Positions 57,260 to 64,000 of a DNA stretch of 64,000 nt are shown here, one piece after another. The notes under the pieces are model-generated. The model was not told the DNA's origin and did no database searches. It was given only the letters and a program-made list of their open reading frames with translations. How positions within the stretch are numbered: the first letter of the stretch is position 1; each line of letters starts with the position of its first letter. The translations under genes were made by a program, and so were the position numbers. This stretch comes from Diorhabda sublineata (taxonomy: Eukaryota > Arthropoda > Insecta > Coleoptera > Chrysomelidae), in assembly GCF_026230105.1 (NCBI RefSeq), contig NC_079480.1, positions 31,600,488 through 31,664,487 on the forward strand, written 5' to 3'.

Positions 57260-58320
57260 AAAAGATCGCCTCTCTAAATATTTTTATTTGAAATGTTTCT
57301 AAGAATATATATAAGGTGATATTTTTGTGTCATTTACCATTTTTTCATAACATAAATATTCCAAATCATACTAAAAAAATTAATATAAAAAACACAACAA
57401 TCAAAACCATTTTACAATCATGCATCGAACAGATACATTGCGATATTGCTGTCAATAATGTTTTATCTGTAAATCACGTCTCCGGGAATAGACAGAAATA
57501 TTTTTTTTGTGATTACACCATACTTAAACAAACATATAAAAGGATGATCTATAACTAAGCTTGATACAAGAACCAATACTCTTAGTGTGATTCTAAGCTG
57601 AAATTACATGTATCAATTTGATACATTGCGACAGGTCTTCAATAGAATAAGTTGCGACCGACGGAGGGTTAACAGCAGCATATAGTTTTCCAGAAGCAAA
57701 GAAGCTACTGAAACCAGCAGGCTGCTGCGACGGTCTGGTACTCTAGGGTTAATAGCATAATTTATATTTTCGAACAAAAATATATAATTCTGTTTAAGGG
57801 GTATATAAATCTAAAATATCCATCAGATACCTTTCATAATTTTAATAATATAAGAAAGGCGAAAACGTAATTGGCACAAACAAAATGTTCCAGTAGCATC
57901 CCAACCATTCACAACAAATTACCTACGTATTCACTATCTATTAACCGCCGATGATGATGATAATAACAATGTTGGAGACTAACATCGGATAAACGCCCAA
58001 TTAGGCGTATGTACACGCGTCTCCATACTGCTGTTTTCGACAAGCAACACAACCTTGTTAAAGGTCACGTGACTAACATATGCCGTTTTTACTTAACATC
58101 CCGCTGGGAATGTTTCGTGTTTCCCACACGATAAGTGCCGCTTTCTGATGAGATGAATTGGCCAATTATTATTGATTTTTAAAACTTTCCACTTTACTAC
58201 GTAACTCTAAACAATGTTGCGTACATTTATACAGGGTTATTGATTGAATGACTATTTTATATTTCTAAAATTTTTGTAGTTTCTACCTGAAAATAGAAAT
58301 TTCATGTTTCAGGATTTTTT
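57260..58320. other. Spacer with possible piggyBac end and a GC-richer block
   Basis: ggagggTTAA (TTAA at 57669-57672) and ctagggTTAA (57749-57752) resemble piggyBac termini at a TTAA target, but no matching left end was found. About 57940-58190 is less AT-rich and repeat-free. It contains ggtcacgtgact, a palindromic E-box, and gtgtttcccacac, whose reverse strand reads tgtgggaaa, a Su(H)-like site. A regulatory element is possible but unproven. Confidence 0.4.
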
Positions 58321-58324
58321 ATAT

Positions 58325-58728
58325 GAACCACTACGACAAATATTTTAATGAAAATACCAATTTTGGTTCACGTATAGCAATTTGTTTAATAATTCAAATT
58401 TTCACAGGATTATTTTTAGCAATACATTATTGTCCAAATATCGAATTAACTTTCAATAGAGTCGCCCATATTTTTCGTGATGATAATTATGGGTGATTAC
58501 TACGAACTTTACATGCAAATGAGGCTTCTTTTTTTTATTTGTTTATATATTCATATTGGTCGAGGTATTTATTATAGATCTTATAATACAATTGAAACAT
58601 GAATGATTGGAGTGACAATTTTTTTCTAACAATAGCAACCGCTTTTCTAGGATATGTATTATCTTGAAGACAAATATCTTTTTGAGGTGCTACAGTTATT
58701 ACTAATTTAATATCTGCGATCCCTTATT
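58325..58728 (+). pseudogene. NUMT: mitochondrial cytochrome b, 5' part
   Basis: Translation with the invertebrate mitochondrial code (TGA as Trp) gives NFGSRIAICLIIQIFTGLFL, AIHYCPNIELTF, HIFRDDNYGWLLRTLHANEA and SFFFICLYIHIGRGIYYRSY, then ATAFLGYVLSW, FWGATVITNLISAIPY. This is cytochrome b from the first membrane helix through the CD-loop region, including the heme-ligand neighbourhood (RTLHANE, IHIGRG). The N-terminal part is shortened, and frameshifts and small losses are present. It is a nuclear copy of mitochondrial DNA and cannot be expressed as a protein in the nucleus. Confidence 0.95.
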
Positions 58729-59690
58729 AGTCGAATTTTTCAAGGAACTATTACGGTAGGTATGACTAGAAGAAAAATGGGGGGCACATCATTTTTCCCA
58801 TGTTTTGAGACCTCCTGAACACGATTATGATGGTTTTTCGAATGTCTGTAGTTTATTTTCGTCTCTCGAGCAATTGCTATGGGTCCGATTTGGTTCAAAA
58901 TTAGCATACATGGCTTTTTTGACGCCGGATTGATGTTATTAGAGTTTGGTTGAAAACAAATGAATATTTCGAGGGGTCGCAGTGCAAAAAAGTGGTTTTT
59001 GACCTTTGCTCACCTCTTCAGGCCAAACGAAAAGCGACTGAAAAATGAAATTTCACATGTAGGTTCAATTAGTTGCGAGATGATTTCCTGTCTGAGGTCG
59101 AAACTTTCCATCTCCACCCCTCTCCATTTTATGGTCATTTTTGTTATATTTTCTAATTTTTTGGCCAGAAAAAGTTTAACTAGAGGGTTCGAACTTCGCA
59201 TGCAAGTATGGGTGATGTTGAAGAATTGTCTTTCTCAAGTTCAAAGTTTTCTTCTTCAGTAGCACAAAACGCCAGAAATCATTTTGATCGTTGTTATTGT
59301 TGAACTGGACCGCCTCCTATTTAATGAATAATACGAGTATGATCGTTGCTAGGGTGATTTTTTTTTACTTCCCATTTTCGAAATTTCTTGTCATTATGAC
59401 AATTTTTTCTTTGTTGTCAATTGGAATTGAACAAGAGGGTTGGAGACCAACGGGTCTATTGAAATTATGAATTTTCATTCGAGAGAGAGGGAGTTAACTT
59501 GTGAAATGAAAAGTTATTGAGGAATAGCAAATTTTCCATATAAAGAAATAAGATTGAAGATAATTGATATCATTTCCAAGAAATTCATTTTATGGTAAGA
59601 TTTGTTTGTGTATTAGTTAAATTCTTCATTCGACGAAAAATTCTACTTTCGTAATGGAACTCTGCTGCTCACGGCTTTTTTTAAGTAATA
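58729..59690. mobile_element. 962-bp insertion splitting the cytochrome b NUMT
   Basis: Cytochrome b homology stops at cccttatt (SAIPY) and resumes at ttaagtaatatattagtacaa (LVQRIW), adjacent positions in the mitochondrial gene. The sequence between is therefore an insertion younger than the NUMT. It contains no recognised domain. Frames at 58960-59262 (+) and 59010-59201 (-) are unassigned. The overlap at the junction is only two or three T/A bases, so the target duplication is ambiguous. Confidence 0.75.
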
Positions 59691-59905
59691 TATTAGTACA
59701 ACGAATTTGACGAGGATTTACAGTTGATAATGCAATTTTAACACGATTCTTTACATTCCATTTTACTTTACCATTTATTATTTTCGCATTTATAATCATT
59801 CATTCATTATATTTATATCAAACAGGATCCAGAAATCCTATTGCAACTAATAAAAATATTGATAAAATTCCATTCCATCCTTATTTCATTTTCAAAGATA
59901 TTTTT
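59691..59905 (+). pseudogene. NUMT: mitochondrial cytochrome b, 3' part
   Basis: Continues the gene: ILVQRIWRGFTVDNAILTRF, FTFHFTLPFIIFAFIIIHSL, YLYQTGSRNPIATNKNIDKI, PFHPYFIFKDIF, with TGA again needed for Trp in RIWRG. Homology ends at FKDI, well before the end of cytochrome b, and a mariner relic begins within a few bases. Confidence 0.95.
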
Positions 59906-59906
59906 T

Positions 59907-60270
59907 AAGTGGCTTAAGCGCTTTAGTGATGACCGAGAGAGCAAATCAAAATTTAAGGCAATGTTGATCGTATCGCGATGACAGAATGGGTTTCAGGGAG
60001 TCAAACTGTTAACCAAACTTACTATTTGTCAATTTTGGCAACGCTGCGAGAACAAGTTCGTGAAAACGGTTCGATTTTGCACCTGGACAACGCACCTGCC
60101 TATCCGTGAAGCTGTATTTGGCCAGTAAGCGCACTCCAGTGCTCGAACATCCGCCGTATTCACCAGATTTGACACCTTGCGACTTTATCTGTTGAATCTG
60201 CTTAGAAAGGGACCCGATTTTAATCGATAGAAGCGGTGAAGCAAAAAACGGCAGGGGAACATTTGAATGT
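59907..60270 (+). pseudogene. mariner transposase relic
   Basis: KWLKRFSDDRE (from the N-terminal domain) runs straight into SKSKFKAMLIV (from the catalytic domain), so the first Asp region is deleted. Then SQTVNQTYYLSILATLREQV, ILHLDNAPAY (second catalytic Asp), LASKRTPVLEHPPYSPDLTP and CDF (third Asp, DD34D spacing region) follow. SIEAVKQKTAGEH closes the domain. Stops and frame changes are frequent. It is a close relative of the minus-strand relic at 32750-33300, sharing EAVKQKTA. Confidence 0.88.
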
Positions 60271-60838
60271 AGAATAATTTTTATAATAAAACCCGTTTTC
60301 ATAACCAGATCTTGATATTTGAAAACCAGATCTAGAAAATAATGGAATTCTACGCATTTTTCATTTCACAAAGTTTGGTTCGCTTTAAATACAACGTGGG
60401 GGAGAGTGGAAACTTTGTTATGAAAAGAAATCATCCAAGTCTGGTTCTGCTTAACCAATTATTGAAAGTTTTGGATGTTTTTTTTTAAAGAACTTTTCAC
60501 CCCCAGAGAAGAACCCCAATCAAAAATACAAAAATTTTAAGCAATTTAATAAGTAACGTGGATGCTTGAGGGCGTTGTTACATGTATTTTAGATATTGTG
60601 ATTTCTTTTGACAGATTTAAATAAAAGCACAAAAGTTCAAGTAGGTTTTTCAAAAGTGAATTAAAATAACAGCGAAAATCTGTAAATTTCGAGAATTTTC
60701 CTTCCAACGTCTATTAGCGTTAATATATGCTATTTGAATTTCAAATTTCGAAAATTGTTTGATTTATACCATCAATAGTTTGAAATAATTGTAAATGTAT
60801 ATTCCTCTGGTCTCCCTATTTATTCATTGCGCATTCGC
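60271..60838. other. AT-rich spacer, nothing recognised
   Basis: No feature identified. Confidence 0.5.
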
Positions 60839-60905
60839 AACGAATTCGCTTCGCGTGCGCGACGTGATCGTTACGCGCTCGATATGCTTTGAAGACGCTC
60901 GCAAT
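60839..60905. other. CpG-dense 65-bp block
   Basis: gcgcattcgcaacgaattcg, cttcgcgtgcgcgacgtg and atcgttacgcgctcg follow each other in otherwise CpG-poor, AT-rich DNA. It lies about 70 bp before the ATG of a decayed reading frame. It may be the promoter or end of a TE; no family is recognised. Confidence 0.55.
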
Positions 60906-60973
60906 CTGCTAGTAGCATAAGGTCCTTAAGGTTAATTTTATTTGTTCTAGATACTCTTGTATAATCTGAAATC

Positions 60974-61195
60974 ATGGTGAATGATAAGAAAATGCTAACA
61001 AGGGCAGAGAGGATGGGAAAAAGTCTCCAGATAAAAGGTACCAAAGAATTAAAACTGATTCGATCAAAAATGCAGTATTGAAAGAAAAATCAAGACATTA
61101 ATATAAAAAGGAATTAGAAAAGGAACTGAATATGACTGAAAGGGAACAAAGGGCTAGCAGAAAACATGGAGAGTGGAGACTAGAAATCTAAAACT
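60974..61195 (+). pseudogene. Charged, basic TE-like ORF relic
   Basis: From the ATG at 60974 the frame reads MVNDKKMLTRAERMGKSLQI and on to a stop; one frame over, AVLKEKSRH, KKELEKELNMTEREQRASRK and HGEWRLEI continue. Repeated Lys/Arg/Glu-rich helices of the type xRAERxRxYR ... TEREQRASRKxW occur at the N-terminus of several unclassified insect TE-derived proteins. This is a weak match and the catalytic part is not recognised. Confidence 0.4.
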
Positions 61196-62378
61196 TAAAT
61201 CAACTAGAAACTATCCTGTAGCACCACCTGAGTCTAATAATGAAAACCAACCTCTACTTCTACAAAACAATGTTTGCTACTGACTATAAGACGTCAAAAA
61301 ATTCAGCGGAAACAACGAAATAAATAAAAAAAACACTAATATTAAATTAAACAGTTAAGTTAAAAGGTACGTGACTATAGAAAAAAGCTACGGCGTATCT
61401 AAAACCAAAATATGACTCCAAACTCAAAAGTGGCCGATTTTTTACAAAGTATTAGTGAAGAAAATGTAGAAAAGGTTAAGAAAAGTTGTGTTGAGGTTAA
61501 ACTAAGAAATAAGTAATCGAAAACAGAAAGCAAAGCTAAGAAATTAATAAAAATTATAGGATATAGGATCCACGAACAGCTGATTGATTTGATCCCAAAT
61601 TACGGTTTTCAAAACGAGAACTTAACTTGTATAATCATGTGAAAAAATGTTATTACCAATATCAATCGTGAATCTAGTGGAATATAAAACATTATAAATG
61701 TAACTTGTATATCTGAAATTCGTTAGGTATCTGAAATTTCGTTCTTGCGATTCTTTTAATATCCTTGAGCATTTTTTCATCTTATTCGTCTTTGCAATAA
61801 ATCCGATTTAGCTCTGTATGTATGTCCTTTGTCACAAAATGAATTTAATGTTTTGTCTGACCTTTTTCTGTTTGTAGATCTCACACGACATTGAGAATAA
61901 ATAGGGATATGTCCAAAGGCGTTTTATTTTGTGGTTTAATATAAAAGTAAAAAGGGCTGTTATTTAATCTGTTAATCTTGGTAGAAACCTAACCACTGTG
62001 AATTTTATTCAATTGAAAATTTGATGAATTAGAATTCTATTTGGAAAGTGTACGTAACTTACTAAGGAACAAGTTGTGAGAAAAAAGTTTGGACCAATTG
62101 TATCATCGATAACAAACAATTTTAATACTTTAAGATATTTTATATTATTTATTTTGTTTATATGATTTCACAAATATATTATTTCCATAATTTAATTGTA
62201 GCTCACCTTGATATCACTTTCAATACCAATCGGAACTAATTTTGGTCAACAACAATTAGCAAATAATTAGGAAAGAATATAAGAATCTATGAAGATGATA
62301 TTTAGAAAAATATGAAAAGACAAAAATGGACGAAAGATTCAATATGTCAAAAAAGGTCTGTATTGGTGGATAAATTTT
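61196..62378. other. AT-rich spacer
   Basis: About 61200-61560 may continue the preceding relic but no frame is readable. The rest shows nothing recognisable. Confidence 0.5.
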
Positions 62379-63699
62379 GGTAATTTTATATTTTCGTGGT
62401 TCCCTCGTTTTTTGGCTCTAGAAAATCGACAAATCATCCGATTTCAATGATTTTTTTAAGCATTTGTTTTTACGGCGGATTTATGAAAAAAAAATATGAA
62501 AAATATCTCACCTGGAGATTTCATATAGTTTTATGACTTTAAGTGTGATCATAAACGCATTTCTTCGCATATAATCGTTTATAACTTTTTTACAAAGCAA
62601 CGAATGCAGTTCATTGATAATGTTCACAAAAAACCAACATTTTGGAAAAAAAATTGAAAAATGTTTGTTCATTCATTTTCTATCTCTAACAGTCAACCTT
62701 GTGATGAATTTTTTTCTAAATCTTCGTTTTTAAGTGCTACAAATTCAGAGCAAATGTTCATATTTGGTCTGCTTTTCGAACACCACTCCCAATTCTCTTT
62801 AATAGTCAACCTTAGTAGGATACCATTTTTTTAATGATGAAAATTTTCAACTCTTCAAAGTCAACTTTTAATATTATACACTTGATTACAATAAGTGATT
62901 CTAGGAATGTTTTTGTTCATATAAATTTAATGATTACTTAATAGAAAAAGTACAAACGATTATATGTTAAAAAAGGTCAATTTTAAGAGAAATTGTTAAT
63001 ATTTTCAATTGTAAAAACATTTGTATAATTTGTAGTTCAATTTGTTCATTTTTTTGTGCAGATTATGAAAAAAAATATAATAACTTCATTCTATTATTTG
63101 GAAAAAAGTCATCAACAATTAAACGTGAAAGAGTGCATTTTCATGAATATTTGAAGCCCTGAAACCAATATAAGTTTCCATTTTCTTTATTACCATAATT
63201 TTTTTCGTAAATTTGCCTTAAAAACGAAGATTTTGAGGAAAATTGGATGTGTAGATTATGAGAAAAAATAAAATAACTTCATTCTATTATTTGGAAAAAA
63301 GTCATCAACAATTAAACGTGAAAGAGTGCATTTTCATAAATATTTGAAGTCCTGAAACCAATATAAGTTTCCATTTTCTTTATTATCATAATTTTTTTCG
63401 GAAATTTGCCTTAAAAACGAAGATTTTGAGGAAAATTGGATGTGTAGATTATGAGAAAAACAATAATCTCCATTTGATTATTCGGAAAAAAGTTCTCAAC
63501 AATTATACGTGAATATGTGTATTTTCATAAACATTTAAAGCCCTGAAACCAATATAAGTTCTTATTTTTTTAATTACCATATTTTTTTTCGTAAATCCGC
63601 CATAAAAACGAAAATTTGAAAAAAAATTCATCGAAATCGGATGATTATTCGATTTTCTAGACCCAAAAAACGAGGGGACGGCTAAAGTATAAAATTACC
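62379..63699. mobile_element. Foldback element related to 18728-20724
   Basis: The ends ggtaattttatattttcg and (inverted) ggtaattttatactttag define imperfect TIRs of about 120 bp that share ctcgttttttgg, ctagaaaatcga, tcatccgatttc and ggcggattta. The flanks taaatttt (62371-62378) and taaattct (63700-63707) agree at 7 of 8 bases, supporting an 8-bp target duplication as at 18.7 kb. No transposase is encoded. Confidence 0.85.
63061..63620 (+). repeat. 193-bp tandem units inside the foldback element
   Basis: gattatga.aaaaa starts at 63061, 63254 and 63447, giving two exact 193-bp periods and a third partial unit. Shared blocks include tcattctattatttggaaaa, gtcatcaacaattaaacgtg, gagtgcattttcat, cctgaaaccaatataagtt and ttgccttaaaaacgaagat. 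Confidence 0.9.
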
Positions 63700-63707
63700 T
63701 AAATTCT

Positions 63708-64000
63708 AATTAAAGCAATCAATAAATGTATAAATTAAGTACCGTCGTAGAACATGATCAAGATGCACCTGTTATTGCGCTGCATAGCTTGGGCTAGGTT
63801 AATAATTTTGCATTTAAAACCCCATGTTCCTTCGACTATTCTATAACAGTTGTATAAAGCAATACGTACCTTCAAGCTTACTGCTTGTGGGTATCTTCTT
63901 ATCAAGTTTGTCATTATCAATATTTCATCAAACAATTAAATAACTCAATTCACCAACCTGCTTTTTAAAAACAATTTATTTAGCAAACTGAGGATTTAAT
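63708..64000. other. Spacer at the window end
   Basis: The minus-strand 66-codon frame (63735-63935) has no recognised domain. Confidence 0.5.

Noticed and set aside
57669..57752. TTAA sites with gggTTAA as confirmed piggyBac ends
   Set aside because: Only right-end-like sequences are seen; no matching left end or second TTAA could be paired with confidence.
58145..58160. ctgatgagatg as a further hammerhead core
   Set aside because: No GAAA block or cleavage triplet follows and no stem I partner is found.
59186..59194. ggttcgaac as a tRNA T-loop/B box
   Set aside because: No A box, acceptor stem or anticodon arm can be built around it.

Overview
This window is AT-rich insect nuclear DNA. 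Three signs point to an arthropod: an intact homeobox gene of the Gsx/ind class, a nuclear copy of mitochondrial cytochrome b in which TGA must be read as Trp, and the transposon spectrum (mariner, Tc1, piggyBac, Harbinger, RTE, Jockey-type LINEs, Penelope). Order and species cannot be fixed from sequence alone; a beetle-like genome is a guess. I recognise only one host protein-coding gene. Everything else identifiable is a transposable element (TE) relic, repeat or satellite, separated by AT-rich spacer.

Layout. 1-14.7 kb: spacer with a GTCCGGTCA-TIR (terminal inverted repeat) foldback copy, a dead mariner, short dispersed repeats, a 59-nt GC-rich palindrome (9095-9153) and a MITE (miniature inverted-repeat element; 10.15-10.58 kb). 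14.0-18.1 kb: transposase debris, a repeat carrying a complete type I hammerhead ribozyme (minus strand, 14851-14909) with a dead inverted copy, a MITE and a LINE gag relic. 18.73-20.72 kb: a foldback element made of about 240-bp tandem units, five of which carry 4-6 copies of TTAGG, the arthropod telomeric repeat; a related element lies at 62.38-63.70 kb. 20.9-26.6 kb: MITEs, a 0.5-kb tandem duplication and a minus-strand Jockey-type reverse transcriptase. 26.80-27.55 kb: the ind/Gsx gene with a TATA box and one uninterrupted coding exon. 28-34 kb: TE relics (foldback MITEs, pogo, mariner, RTE).

35044-41807 is a satellite of 38 head-to-tail 178-bp monomers without a single length change. Its centre is a higher-order repeat of eight monomers (1424 bp) present three times. 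Each monomer contains the start codon and first codons of a PIF/Harbinger transposase, and the array runs straight into a truncated transposase (41764-42087), so the satellite grew out of the transposon.

43.5-44.7 kb holds a Penelope-like fragment (RT tail plus GIY-YIG endonuclease) between inverted pseudo-LTRs. 46-48 kb is a foldback element nested in a MITE. 48.3-54.4 kb has RTE, Tc1 and RNase H-bearing LINE relics. 55.4-57.3 kb has two piggyBac relics facing opposite ways with a SAP-domain exon between them. 58.3-59.9 kb is the cytochrome b NUMT, split by a 962-bp insertion and abutting a mariner relic. No tRNA, rRNA, CRISPR or intact autonomous transposon was found.
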